Positions 42,601 through 50,779 of a stretch of DNA of 64,000 nt are shown here, piece by piece. Position numbers and translations under genes: made by a program. Origin of the DNA: Pycnococcus provasolii (taxonomy: Eukaryota > Chlorophyta > Pseudoscourfieldiophyceae > Pseudoscourfieldiales); NCBI GenBank assembly GCA_049487715.1, contig CP150587.1:1-64000 (forward strand). Direction: 5' to 3'. Below the pieces are notes generated by a model that was not told the origin of the DNA, searched no databases, and saw only the letters and a program-made list of their open reading frames with translations. Every line of letters begins with the position of its first letter. The first letter of the stretch is position 1.

Positions 42601-44070
42601 GGGACCACCAGGCTTCACAATCTCCGCGAGCGTGTCGCCGATGCGCGTTTCAAGCACGCCGTGCGCAATCATCGGCCCGTCCGCGTGAATGAAAAAGACG
42701 TAGAAGCTGTTCGCGGACGTCTCGCTCAGCAGGTACTCGTTCCCGAACGTGATTTCGGACGCGATGTGCAGCATGAGATCCAAGCCGTCCGCCGTCTCGA
42801 GCGCGAGCTTCACCTTGCCCAGGAGCGCCTTGACGTTGTGCAGCGCGCACAGCGACGCGTACCCCGAGTCGCACGGCTCGCGCGGGTTGACGGTCGTCTC
42901 CAGAAAGCCGCTCATGAGGTACATCCCCTTCGGACTTCCCTGAGGCGGCCACTTGAACGCCGGGTTGGGCGCGACGGGCGTGACGTACATCATCGCGCGC
43001 ACGAGCACGCCGTGCTTCGACTCCTGCGTGTCCGTCCGGCACGTCTCGAGCTGCGCGCCGCCGCCGGGTATGCGGTCGCACGTGATGTACGGAATGCGCA
43101 CCCACCTCCCTCCGAGCGTTGCCGCGTCTGTGGCGGTGCTGTGAATCTGCTCGCTCAGCACCTTGTACGCGTTGTCGCCGATGTACCCAGCCGCGTTCGT
43201 GGAGACGACGATGCGCGGCATGTACGCTTCGACGTGCTCCGACCACGTCGTTCCCTGTCCGCTGAAGTCGCTCGAGCTTTCGGGCTCGTTGTCGTACCCC
43301 GACCCGCTCACGAGGCACGACGCCGTCTCCACGTCGCACAGCTTGACGTAGAAGTAGCTGCTCAGGGTCATCTCCCCTCGCTTGCCGCTGTCGACCATGA
43401 ACGCGCCCGAGCTCGTCTTCTGCGGCACGCTGTCCGTCCACTCCTGCTTGAACGTGGCAAATTCTTCGCTCGTCTTCATGTCTGTGAGCTTCCTGTACAC
43501 GCGTCCAGCAAGCCACTCGCTGTTAATCCAGCTGCACACCTTGCCAATGGAGGACGTGCACTGCGCGGGACTTCGCGCGTCGTTCAACCTTGCTGCCCAC
43601 TGGTCTGCCGTCTCGTACGACTCTTTCGTCAGTATGTTTGATATTTGGTTGCTCCCTGTGTTCACTGATCCCGTACTCAACGCCGAATCCTGCACCTGCG
43701 CGTTTGACACGTCGCAGTTGAGGAGCAGGCCGACGAGGATGGAAAAGGTGCAGATGACGAGAAAGCGCGACTGAGGAGCACCCCATGGCCATGGCTGTGC
43801 TCCTCCTCCTCCTCCTCCTCCTCCTCTTCGTGCTTGTGCTTTTCGTGCTCGTGCAAGCGCAAGTGCTCGTGCGGCTGCTGTTCTTGCAGAAGAAGGTGAA
43901 GATGAAGATGCTGGTTCTGAACTTGTTGTCGCTCTTTGTGTTGTTCTTCTTACAAGGCTGCTGCTGCTGCTGCTAACAAGAGCAAGGCTGGGCTCCATCT
44001 CCATGCTGTGGCCTCCTGAACTCCTCCGGCTCCTCCTCCTGAACTCCTTTTCATGAACGGCGTTTTTCAT
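36673..44070 (-). CDS. Giant receptor-like protein: Cache repeats, type I periplasmic-binding domain, Cys-rich stalk, multi-span membrane domain
   Basis: The protein has 2,465 aa from the first ATG (MKNAVHEKEF). A Ser/Ala-rich basic head leads to one hydrophobic helix near residues 99-121 (FLVICTFSILVGLLLNC). Two clear Cache-like units follow, at about 400-557 and 580-731. Each has a YVFFIHADGPMIAHG or FYIFMIDYNGTFIAHG strand and ends in YIGVGYNHV or YIGCGYNTV; more divergent copies flank them. Residues about 965-1430 resemble ANF/periplasmic-binding receptors (IKLGAVLSETGATSS, PYSLYPALVLQQLAF, VDKIAVVYRNDS). A Cys-rich GCC2/GCC3-like stalk spans about 1447-1607. Eight or nine hydrophobic segments lie at about 1614-2004. 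The 460-residue cytosolic tail has no recognised enzyme domain. It is probably a plasma-membrane sensor for small molecules. No frameshift breaks this 7.4-kb frame. Confidence 0.88.
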   Translation of the reverse strand: MKNAVHEKEFRRRSRRSSGGHSMEMEPSLALVSSSSSSLVRRTTQRATTSSEPASSSSPSSARTAAARALALARARKAQARRGGGGGGGGAQPWPWGAPQSRFLVICTFSILVGLLLNCDVSNAQVQDSALSTGSVNTGSNQISNILTKESYETADQWAARLNDARSPAQCTSSIGKVCSWINSEWLAGRVYRKLTDMKTSEEFATFKQEWTDSVPQKTSSGAFMVDSGKRGEMTLSSYFYVKLCDVETASCLVSGSGYDNEPESSSDFSGQGTTWSEHVEAYMPRIVVSTNAAGYIGDNAYKVLSEQIHSTATDAATLGGRWVRIPYITCDRIPGGGAQLETCRTDTQESKHGVLVRAMMYVTPVAPNPAFKWPPQGSPKGMYLMSGFLETTVNPREPCDSGYASLCALHNVKALLGKVKLALETADGLDLMLHIASEITFGNEYLLSETSANSFYVFFIHADGPMIAHGVLETRIGDTLAEIVKPGGPISGAELHSRLLEASRSPIGADYVSYLWPASGCQKGDDSSGVVECPPLKKVSYVSSFKRFGVDAYIGVGYNHVRLTPLPLDTLTEGEKEPCRAGFATPCADFAARLLIGYTSSAMLLDGVYTVADQITHPKEYPELGEEFFISEGSEKFYIFMIDYNGTFIAHGASPGNVGKRLPDVINNHPVLSKALDGDELHNSFIAAADVGGAYVSYDWVNTTSGDTFLKIAYINKHHDDNTGLDLYIGCGYNTVPLPHSDDCPGGAESANYNTDCSRTVVLSELGETQVELNVAASRKAEIREAEFRKVVESVNVAGAIPNSDLPDTAGSYYVTILDAVTGRVRSSSLPASTDANGQVNKNAAGGRCLPWRCYSMDAHNYEDCEEGRCGSVGCASSNAGVDLTVGLTMLEIAILENARVEDSLHNRMRSVAQSGGDWIDYSWARGKGSSEAVERRKALVSNQVCEKEYDVTTCVIIASHILDVKFVPEQSEYDAEETIKLGAVLSETGATSSKAIELLMGYSMFIQKINTQNNGRGIEVKDSANKLYYYRLELVHVDDESDPEKHKDQLKNLLKAESEGGYGVHFVLGSLEEYAESERDISAEKGFINMHCCMGLREFFIGGVPEGTTDRYHFGVQAPYSLYPALVLQQLAFNSVDKIAVVYRNDSTVQNTICQAAMQEIKDLANNGAGLQIRTVLEANYTSSVFDEPIEGNPDHTLLKIARSVKEEGADALFACTDVADGKMLVNFLYDMQYPLRATYLSSGPDRQSYVDALGNRSSYLMTSSQWAPSTQAKDRDDVFGSGLDFQQDFKSTFTKENEEGLKNMGIDPDMLPEPVELTGNVASAAAAAYVLSRAIQHAFLTCDIMSSYEPSMLFREQVVCNNQPSYAVKQVSQIMASSVERTFFGNIEFDKIQQNQAKVPLVLQICPKGGCKERRDDDAVYEPKIIFPMAQTLERIKLPAVNPFADKVCPPGTHVGPNDFDACIPCKPGYSSSRSDSPQCDSCLKTEYENRTGSTQCYPCPEGTIAEFKGATDILQCECKVNYFNQKLESGVACEPCHKFGICPGNRTRPYPKTGFWGDVDDEKRRFYSCSPSRVCEIENNVNYTCTDGYASRTCAMCADKHYRVFDYCIECPEVWYMFVQIFGIGVVWIVINKVVADSFDSIDTFLAWAQLANVIGMLSLNWPTTLEQIFTGTKVLDFDVDIVEPTCGYENWDYENNLVVQCMLPVAIMGLYGIVYCFSWFLREVYRSSDYKSKNMSFPSLYRFLKRRYGVPTTDDELLEVFDSCISGWIGFTGITYLTVTRYCLNVFYCEDMGGAMVLSAQPSIECHGPKYRRMQAYAIFGIFFLGVGPLAYMVVTLIYLRRNKKFNDTRSLRLHGWMYARFKIRYWWYSVIGHLRRFIFVVIYVGNNKTPVVASALLMCIVLGLLVTVVYARPYLSAPLQIMHVFLLVALLLFNIAGILFLNLSEEMNEGSGLDVDIASYRSTLENVVYGYLIIFVMVVFVVVCMEALDNAGRSLAQRKHRKIVYDVAKRLRKTKLDSMTPEGVITRTNSKQNGTLAQSPSPRNQDAESVRALLDEDETLHYLDVKIQEELYNTFNLNFLWQWISRASEEELIEFDVLSEKFGPFLADNNDTSYLSLTEVALFWRTLCDAFPEILDYLIAASDESREHFLKFANEMFMTFYSGHSSNMPSMLWKVVVPQDRAALAQLLAVADSDDRQFIVSMLGTAFSHVYGEEEARYLIEGGERPRQTGTQTFWNSVKLYSARIMNTILPLGSEVLDVTYNKSAAYGLKVARNFTKTFLGNMASKKDMSATSDDSSLASVMDKRTSIRTHDIFDDAMKNKGKKAKQFVGRGAKLASLMTRQKHRSETRDLDIGTTSIPLKEPPRKEPLSPGRMRQMSQNLVSHPTPALSSESFRTYDERGGGMEAEPSEVSLDIRHEDSGNTNGTSSGEVISRTTSFLSPTGRQYIEGFLFRNGEELP

Positions 44071-45683
44071 CTTCCTGAAGTGAAGTGAAGTCGAGTTGGA
44101 ACCAGAGCGAGACACAGCACACAGATACAGTGGAATCCAAAATCCGCAGAATCCTCACGCGCAGAACATAACTTTCAAGTAATACCTGCTAAATAAAGAG
44201 CTTTGTTCAAACAGAAACTCTGTGTTTTCAAACAAATCTCAAAAACTCTCAAACTCTCTCTGAACTCTCCCGAGGGGACCCCACGACAACTTGTAACAAA
44301 CACTTACTTGTAAATACTTGTGTTCGAACACACACTTTTGAAACAAAAAACCTTCGAAGTGTAATAGAAGGCCAGCCACTCACTCTATTGATACGAGTGT
44401 AAGCCTACTAAGTACTACAGTGATAAGAAACAGTCTTAGAGTTAATAAGTGCGCCGACACCACACCAGACTCGACGCAGCGGTAGGGACGAGCGACAAAC
44501 GCAACTACGGTCGACCGGGGGATATAATACTATGGCGCCTCCCTTCAGAGCTCTCCTCTCCCAGAGCTTTTCCGCCAACTTCAACTTCAACTTCACACGC
44601 TCCTGTTGCTTTCGTCTCCAAAGTGGCCACGTTCTTTTCTGGCCTCCCTCCTCTCAAAAACAATAAAAACCTCTAGGCCGTCTAGGGGACACCACCTAGG
44701 CCTCTCTCGCTCGCAAACCCTCACTACTGTAAAGGCAACACACCTCTTTAGTTGGTTGGACCACACCACCTCGCCTAGGTCTCAAAGGGGAGCTTTGGCA
44801 GCAGGGCAGCACAAGCTTTGGTTTGGTTTCCACAAACAACCAAAAAATAAACACAGATGCGCTTTCTTTTTCACGAGACTCAGCAACGAGTTAGTTGGGA
44901 CCCGTGGAAAGGAAGAGTACAGTACGACAGACTACACAGACAGACTGACTGAGAACACCGCCGACTTCGACGTGTCCTCGACTCCTCAGACTCCTTTTTG
45001 TCTTGGAGGTACAGTACCCCTGCGCCCAGGTGGGGCGGCGTCTCATGCCTCATATGCACGCAAAAAAAAAACAAAAAAAAACGCGAAAATATTCGGAAAA
45101 CAAAAAAGGAAACAGCAAAGCTTGAGCGAGTCGTTGTGCCGAACGAGGTGGGACTTGCTGTACCCTTACAGCCTTACTCATGAAGCATGGCGCTGTGCAG
45201 TGTGCACGCTGCTGGGCGCCTCTTCCCACAATTATGGTTCAGGACGACATTTCAAACGAAACGATGCCCCCAAGGCCGGGCAGGGACCCACTCGATGTGA
45301 GTGAGCCAAACAGGCCTCACAGGCCCAGGCAGGCTCACCAACGGATACTTGGAAGTTGGATCCACCTGAGGGCTGAGAGCCTCGAGGAGGCATGGGAGGA
45401 CTGTGGAGGCGGCGAGAGGAGGCGAGTCCAGCCAAATGAGCCATGAGCCTGGAGCCGGCAGTCCCTGGGAGGGGACCCCAGACCTCTGGAACAGGAACAG
45501 GGCTCACGCTGAGAGGGCACACCACACCCCCCTCTAAAAACTTAAAAAGTAAAGGACAGGACAGAGAAGAGAAGAGAGGCTGCGGAGAACGAAACCAAAA
45601 CTCCTAACCCTAAAGTAAAGTTTACTCTTAAAACCCTAAGGGCCCCCCGAATCATACAGTACATAGCCCTACCCTACCCGTCG
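44071..45683. other. Long spacer upstream of the giant receptor gene
   Basis: No convincing gene is present. A frame at 44606-45304 could encode 232 residues, but its composition is rich in Ser, Thr, Lys and Arg, without family resemblance. A-rich runs occur near 45060-45110. Single telobox-like units are at 45603-45615 and 45630-45640. A purine-rich tract lies around 45550-45600. Confidence 0.45.
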
Positions 45684-45733
45684 AACCCTAACCCGAACCC
45701 TAACCCTAACCCGAACCCTAACCCTAACCCGAC
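45684..45733. repeat. Degenerate interstitial telomeric array
   Basis: The array alternates canonical CCTAAC with CCCGAAC in a regular pattern (AACCCGAACCCTAACCCT, repeated). Each period is about 18 bases. Orientation is the same as the terminal telomere. It lies about 440 bases upstream of the gene at 46174. Confidence 0.9.
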
Positions 45734-45922
45734 CCATTGTTACCCCTCCCGGCTGCCCGGTTCCGAGTTCCCTTCCGGTCCGTTTCCGCCCCTTCATTCC
45801 CCCCCTGGTTGGTTTGGGTACACTCGTGTACACGTGCTGTGCGTGGCGTGCGTGCTTGCGTGGCGTGCTTGCGTGTGCTTTCTTGTATCGGGCGAGCAAC
45901 GTTGCAGCCACCTTTGTGCTTG

Positions 45923-46080
45923 TCTTGTTAATCTTACACTCGGGCGAGAACCGGCTTAAGCATCCGGGCTAGTCTTGTTAATCTTACACTCGGGCGAGCA
46001 ACGGCTTAAGCATCCGGGCGAGTCTTGTAGAAATTACACTCGGGCGAGCAACGGCTTAAGCATCCGGGCGAGTCTTGTTG
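45923..46080. repeat. Minisatellite with 50-bp unit, three copies plus a partial one
   Basis: Units start at 45923, 45973 and 46023 with TCTTGTTAATCTTACACTCG or a close variant, and a fourth partial start is at 46073. Each unit contains CGGGCGAGCAACGGCTTAAG. A degenerate earlier copy appears near 45883. It sits immediately upstream of the gene at 46174. Confidence 0.93.
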
Positions 46081-46173
46081 GGATTAAGTATATTCGAGAC
46101 ACACTCAGCTCGTGTATCAGAACTGGGCGTGTGTATCTAAGCGAGCGAGACTCTCGAGCGCAATCATCTATTG

Positions 46174-47355
46174 ATGTCAACACCACCAGGTCCACCTGCT
46201 TTGGTCCCTGCTGGAGACGGCGCACTACTACCTCAAGGTCAGTCTCCAGCTTCGCCCACGGGGGCTCATGGGGGTGGCTTAGCAGTTGCTGATCAACGTT
46301 TCCGCCCTCAGCGCAAAAGCAGATTCAAAGGGTCGTTTGCCATCACGGACTCGTGGGATACGCGCGGTTCTGCGTTCTCAACAAATGTCAGTGACACCGA
46401 CAGAGTGCTTTTGGCATTTCACATGATGCACTATGCACCAATGGCGTTTGGACAGTTATGCCACGTCTGTCAATTCGACAGCAACAATAACGAGCAGCGA
46501 CGACTGTCCTGGGCTGGAGCAGCAGCAGCGGCAACGTCGCATGGGGCACATCAGCTTCCCCTCGTGAACTTCAACGACTGGCAAGAGCACGAATTGAGAG
46601 GATGGCAGCCACTCACGCCCGTATCGACACAATCGCTCAAGCTTATACTCAAAGACGAGGAGAGCCTCTTTCAACAGCACCAGGCGTCGAAATTGTACGA
46701 ACTCACGCCAAAGGGGAAAAAAAACATACAAGACAGCCTCAAGCCGTGGCCAGAGGCGAGTGAACAAGACGAATCCGCACGAAAACGAAAACGAGAGCGA
46801 CGGCTGCGTCCGCTCTTTTCCTTCACGGGTGTGACGGGTGACAATGCCAAGTCACCCGTCACACCCGCGAAGCAGCACTCTACGAACCCGCCGCCACCAC
46901 GCGACGACTCACTTCACACGCAAGTGTGGGTTGACCTCAACGACGAGGAGGAGTTGACACCAAGGGGAGAGGGGGGTGACGACGCTGCTTTTGAGGTGGT
47001 GCCAAGCAACAACGTCACACAAACGTCGTCACCGCCAGCAGAACCACAACAACCACCACCACCACCACTCGTACAGCCTGCACTGCAACAAGAACAGCCA
47101 CAAGAACCTGTGGTCAACGACGCGCCTCTACAGCAATCGTCATCGTCGCACATACAAATGATCGCTCAGCGCCTTCACAGCATCGAGAACTCGACCGCAC
47201 AATTCTTCAAATCCTTCGAAGAGAGGTTCAAATCATTCGAAGAAAGGACGTCGGAGAAGCTCAACGAACTCGACATAAGAACGAAGGATATGCAGAGGCG
47301 TCAAATTGATTGCCTCACAGAATTGCGCGAAGCAGCGAAGAATCAAGGAATGTAA
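46174..47355 (+). CDS. Unrecognised protein with a C-terminal coiled coil
   Basis: The protein has 393 aa from ATG 46174 (MSTPPGPPALVP). The N-terminal third has globular-looking sequence (FAITDSWDTRGSAFS, VLLAFHMMHYAPMAFGQLCH, LPLVNFNDWQEHELRG). The centre is disordered, with a basic patch (ARKRKRERRLRP) that could be a nuclear signal and with Pro/Gln-rich runs. The C-terminus is helical and coiled-coil-like, and contains the direct repeat FKSFEER-FKSFEER. A 17-bp perfect inverted repeat lies inside the coding sequence (46826-46867). Family unknown. A regulatory or transposon-derived DNA-binding protein is possible, but nothing proves it. Confidence 0.65.
   Translation: MSTPPGPPALVPAGDGALLPQGQSPASPTGAHGGGLAVADQRFRPQRKSRFKGSFAITDSWDTRGSAFSTNVSDTDRVLLAFHMMHYAPMAFGQLCHVCQFDSNNNEQRRLSWAGAAAAATSHGAHQLPLVNFNDWQEHELRGWQPLTPVSTQSLKLILKDEESLFQQHQASKLYELTPKGKKNIQDSLKPWPEASEQDESARKRKRERRLRPLFSFTGVTGDNAKSPVTPAKQHSTNPPPPRDDSLHTQVWVDLNDEEELTPRGEGGDDAAFEVVPSNNVTQTSSPPAEPQQPPPPPLVQPALQQEQPQEPVVNDAPLQQSSSSHIQMIAQRLHSIENSTAQFFKSFEERFKSFEERTSEKLNELDIRTKDMQRRQIDCLTELREAAKNQGM
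46826..46867. repeat. Perfect 17-bp inverted repeat inside a coding region
   Basis: CGGGTGTGACGGGTGAC and GTCACCCGTCACACCCG are exact inverses, separated by AATGCCAA. In mRNA this would form a very stable hairpin. The encoded peptide (TGVTGDNAKSPVTP) is low complexity. Confidence 0.92.
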
Positions 47356-47382
47356 ATAAAAAAATGGACTTGTTACTTTTAC

Positions 47383-47715
47383 CTACAAAGTCAAAGTCTC
47401 TGTGACTCTGACCACCAAGAGCACGAGCACTAACACCATGCTTACGAAGGCCACACACGTGTATGCAAACATGGTGGCACATGCGAACGCTTGGGTGGCG
47501 CCAGCGCCAGCGCCAGCGAGAGAGCATCGAGGTCGCGTGCGAACGTGATATTTTTTGGATAGGATGGGCTCCAGTGGGGCCGTGAGAAGTCGGTTGAGAA
47601 TTCGCTCCGAGAAAAACAAATTAGACCATGAAATATCCCAGACTTTTGATTTCACGATCACGCGAAATATCCTCGGACAGCATGCTGCCGCAATCGCCGA
47701 CCACCCACCCACCAC
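47383..47715 (-). CDS. Possible small membrane-anchored protein or exon
   Basis: The open frame lacks an upstream ATG. It reads like protein in the centre (NLFFSERILNRLLTAPLEPI) and ends with a long hydrophobic stretch (AFVSMVLVLVLLVVRVTET), as in a tail anchor. It would converge on the gene ending at 47355 and diverge from the gene at 47755. It may be a second exon whose first exon I cannot place, or non-coding. Confidence 0.28.
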   Translation of the reverse strand: MVGGWSAIAAACCPRIFRVIVKSKVWDISWSNLFFSERILNRLLTAPLEPILSKKYHVRTRPRCSLAGAGAGATQAFACATMFAYTCVAFVSMVLVLVLLVVRVTETLTL

Positions 47716-47754
47716 ACCGTGTAGGCACGATCACTTCACTTTTTTAGCAGGACG

Positions 47755-48402
47755 ATGATGTCGAAGCTGCTCTTGTTTCTCGTCGTGGCGATCTCTAGCA
47801 TGTGTCTCTTTGCTCTGACAAGCGTGCACGCTGATGACTCGAACACGAACTCGACGGAATCGGACGCGAAGAAGGAGATGAGGATGATGATGAAGGAGAT
47901 GATGAAGGAGATGATTATGCCCGAGAAATGCCAGGGGAAACATCTCAACTACGCCGGAACGTACCGCTTGAAGACTGCGCACATGTCGTATGATACGACC
48001 ACCTCGACGCTCAAAGGTGTCGAGGACAACACGTATGAATACGTAATTACGCCTGGAAGCGCAGGTAAGACGTCGTGGATCATGAACAAGTTCACCGGCG
48101 ATCCAGCGACGAGGAACTTGACCAATCCGACGTCGATCGCTCAAGCTGAAGCTGGAGCCGGTCTCAAGGCGGATGCTCTGTGCTTTGCGCCACCACCCAA
48201 GTGGGGAGGCAAGGGCATGATGAGCTGCGTCGACACGCTGGATTCCGGCCACACAACCGTCATCCCTGACGAGGTGAACGACGACTGCGAAGTCGTCACG
48301 GCCTCGTATATATACACGGAGGCAGCGACGGTGGGCTGCACGGAAAGGATGTGCATGCCCACTATTGCTCACGGGGAGATGACACGCGTCACAGAGGAGT
48401 AA
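47755..48402 (+). CDS. Small secreted protein, unrecognised
   Basis: The protein has 215 aa. The N-terminus is a typical signal peptide (MMSKLLLFLVVAISSMCLFA, cleavage probably after VHA near residue 26). A short Met/Lys/Glu helix follows (KKEMRMMMKEMMKEMIM). The mature domain includes GTYRLKTAHMSYDTTTSTL, two Asn-X-Thr sites and about seven Cys, which suggest an extracellular disulphide-bonded fold. No family is recognised. The 3' flank is interrupted by the MULE transposon about 60 bases after the stop, at an AATAAA sequence that may have been this gene's polyadenylation signal. Confidence 0.7.
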   Translation: MMSKLLLFLVVAISSMCLFALTSVHADDSNTNSTESDAKKEMRMMMKEMMKEMIMPEKCQGKHLNYAGTYRLKTAHMSYDTTTSTLKGVEDNTYEYVITPGSAGKTSWIMNKFTGDPATRNLTNPTSIAQAEAGAGLKADALCFAPPPKWGGKGMMSCVDTLDSGHTTVIPDEVNDDCEVVTASYIYTEAATVGCTERMCMPTIAHGEMTRVTEE

Positions 48403-48452
48403 GTAGTGCATGAAAAGAAGGCACTACTACAAGCTAGAGTGTTGTGATACCA

Positions 48453-48462
48453 CCAAATAAAG
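48453..48462. repeat. Target-site duplication, left
   Basis: CCAAATAAAG directly precedes the left terminal inverted repeat and is repeated exactly at 50780-50789. Ten bases fits the 8-11 bp duplications of Mutator-like elements. Confidence 0.93.
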
Positions 48463-48662
48463 GGCGGATTTCCAGATCCGGAGGTTTTGGCCGGATTTTT
48501 TCCAAATCCGGAGGTTAGGGTTACGATTAGGGTTACGATTAGGGTTAGGGTTAGGGTTTATTGGGGTTTTTAGGGTTACCCTGTCTGACTTCTCGGCCGT
48601 TCCCTCCCCTTTATCATCACAACTCGCCATCAGCCATGGCGTCTGCCGGCGTCAGCGCTGTG
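48463..48662 (+). repeat. MULE terminal inverted repeat, left
   Basis: Contains two palindromic GATCCGG/AATCCGG blocks and a telomere-like array at about 48513-48560 with TTACGATTAGGG variants. It ends inside the transposase coding region: the ATG at 48636 lies within the repeat, so the first nine codons are encoded by it. Confidence 0.94.
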
Positions 48663-50564
48663 CTTAGTAAGGAAGAGCTCTTTAAGCTATCATGGGATGG
48701 CAGTAAAGAAGGAAGCAAAGAGGGTCGCAAGGCTGCCTTGCGCACATTTCGATCGTTAGCATTACATCAGGGTCGGCAATTCAAGCAATCACGCAAGGGT
48801 GGACAAGAAAAAGTGATCATGGAGTGCACATCATGTGACGCGAAAGCTACGTTGCGCCGAGCAGCGAACGTATGGAGATGGCGGGAAGAGGAGACGATGC
48901 TTACGCACGTGAACTGCGTTTCACAGAGTAAGGCGAACGCGGAAGACGTGGCGAACTTGCAGAGTGTGCACCACGCCATCACAAAGGGTGATTGTAGTGC
49001 TCAGCTAAAGGAAGTGCAAAGTCACGCGGCGTCGAGCGGGCTGAACATATCGACCACGGGCGCACACAGGGCAAAGCGGAGAATTTTGGACGAGGATGAG
49101 ACGGATTACATTCGCTCCTACGAGTTGATCCACCCTTGGCTCAAGGATGTCGCTACGAAGAATCCGAACACTGAAATTACCTTCTTGCGTGACGAAGACG
49201 GATGCTTCGCTGCCGCGGGCTTCGTGCTCGGCGATGTTGCGGAGATCATCATGAAATGTGGAGTTCCCGTAACCAACATGGATGGTACTTTCTTCGACGA
49301 CGGTCAATACAAAGGGAAACTTCTCATCATAGAGTCGGTGCTCGCAGATGGCATACGTTGCCCACTCGGCGTGCTCGTGCATCACTCAGAAAACAAGGAG
49401 GCGTTCCAATTGTTGTTGAATATGTTGTTGCGCGTACCGGGAATGCGACAGTGGCTCGACTCTGTAGACCATACCTTGATCTCCGACCGAGGGAGTGGCT
49501 TGGTGCCTGCAGTGAAGGCATGCTTGAAGGAGACGAAGCACGTCTGGTGCTCGGACCATCTGCTCCGGAATGCCGTCGACAACAGCAAAGGATTCCACGA
49601 GGAGTATTGGAGGAGGATCGTTTATGCGAAGACGCCAATGGAATTTACAGACGCAATATCCGCACTTGAGGCGGTGGCACCTCGCGCGGCAGAATACATA
49701 CGCAACATTCCTCCTGGAGACATACCAGCTTGACGCTTGTTGCACCGCAGGGATTCGCAAGTGGGGGCGATCAGCCTCAACTCTCGTCGAGGGTGAGAAC
49801 GGACGTCTAAAGGCCCTCAAGTTTCGCGCCGGCTCACCACTAAATGCACTTGCCGGCGCATTAAGCATACAGCTCGGCGTTGTGACGCGCTTGGCGAAGC
49901 TCGTGAGCTCGCTTCCTGAAAAGCAAATCCTCAACAAGGTAGCAGCTGAGAAGTTTGATGAGGCACACAACAGAGCACGCATATGTGTCGTCGAGGCTAC
50001 TGCAAACCCCTTCGTGTACATCGTGAAACAAATGGAGATGAAGGAAGACGGCAAGCCAGGACCATCGATCTATCTGCGCCGTTCACTCGTCATGGAGCCT
50101 GCGTGACTTGTCACCAAGAGATGCGACCGTGTGAGCATCTTCTAGCATGTGCATACAAATGCAAGGAGACGCACGGGTTTTTCTTGCCGGGCGTCAGTTC
50201 GAGCGACGACTTCATCAAGGCAGTGCACCACAAAACATACCTTGCTCAAAGCGTACGAGAGGCGATAGCAGGGAAGGAAGTACGGCTCGCGGATTCAGAG
50301 ATGTTGGTGCCTGACGATGCAACAAAGCCAACCGTCGCATATTCGGCGGCTGAAAGAAACAAGGGGAAGCAGCAAAAGCGCATCCCAAGCCGAGGCGAAA
50401 ACGCGGCGTCGGCGGCAGCGCAACGGCACCACCTCCTCCGCCACCTCCTTTGCTGTCACAGGGGAACCCTCCCCGTCCGCCACCCACGGTGCATGGGGCG
50501 ACACGTGTGGCTTTGCCGGCTCAAGCTGAGTCTGCGCCAAAGCGCATTACGCGTTCTATGCTGA
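48636..50564 (+). CDS. MULE transposase with zinc fingers, interrupted by two frameshifts
   Basis: Frame 1 (48636-49733) starts MASAGVSAVLSK. It has a CTSC...HVNC zinc-binding N-terminal domain (about residues 65-95), the first catalytic Asp in TNMDGTFFDD near residue 214 and the second in HTLISDRGSGL near 282. The next segment, in another frame, joins near 49720 (ETYQLDACCTAGIRKWG) and supplies the catalytic Glu in STLVEGENGRLKALK at about 49789. A second shift near 50098 leads to ACVTCHQEMRPCEHLLACA, a SWIM-type zinc finger. The terminal region is basic and low complexity. The order DNA-binding, DDE, SWIM is standard for MULEs. Each shift is one base, so either the copy is inactivated or the sequence contains indels. 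Confidence 0.88.
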
Positions 50565-50579
50565 GCACGGAACGCTCAA

Positions 50580-50779
50580 CACAGCGCTGACGCCGGCAGA
50601 CGCCATGGCTGATGGCGAGTTGTGATGATAAAGGGGAGGGAACGGCCGAGAAGTCAGACAGGGTAACCCTAAAAACCCCAATAAACCCTAACCCTAACCC
50701 TAATCGTAACCCTAATCGTAACCCTAACCTCCGGATTTGGAAAAAATCCGGCCAAAACCTCCGGATCTGGAAATCCGCC
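50580..50779 (-). repeat. MULE terminal inverted repeat, right
   Basis: Exact inverse of 48463-48662 as far as I can compare by eye, including the telomere-like array (about 50682-50730). It also contains the start ATG sequence in reverse, so transcription from this end would read inward on the minus strand. Confidence 0.94.

Larger units (their letters stand above)
48463..50779. mobile_element. Mutator-like (MULE) DNA transposon with telomere-repeat-bearing ends
   Basis: The 2,317-bp element has 200-bp terminal inverted repeats (48463-48662 and 50580-50779) that appear identical base for base, and a 10-bp target duplication. The ends are GC-rich palindromic-like units (GGCGGATTTCCAGATCCGG) followed by TTAGGGTTACGA and TTAGGG repeats. 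The single gene is a MULE transposase read on the plus strand. Identical ends and an intact duplication imply recent insertion. It landed in the 3' flank of the secreted-protein gene. Confidence 0.95.

Noticed and set aside
44606-45304. A 232-codon plus-strand open frame
   Set aside because: Composition is low in hydrophobic core residues, no motif is recognisable and A-rich runs interrupt it; it looks like non-coding spacer.
48427-48630. Two near-identical ORFs (MASCDDKGEGTAEKSD...) at 48427 and 50612
   Set aside because: They are translations of the transposon's terminal inverted repeats, with NPNPNRNPN arising from telomeric repeats, not a gene family.
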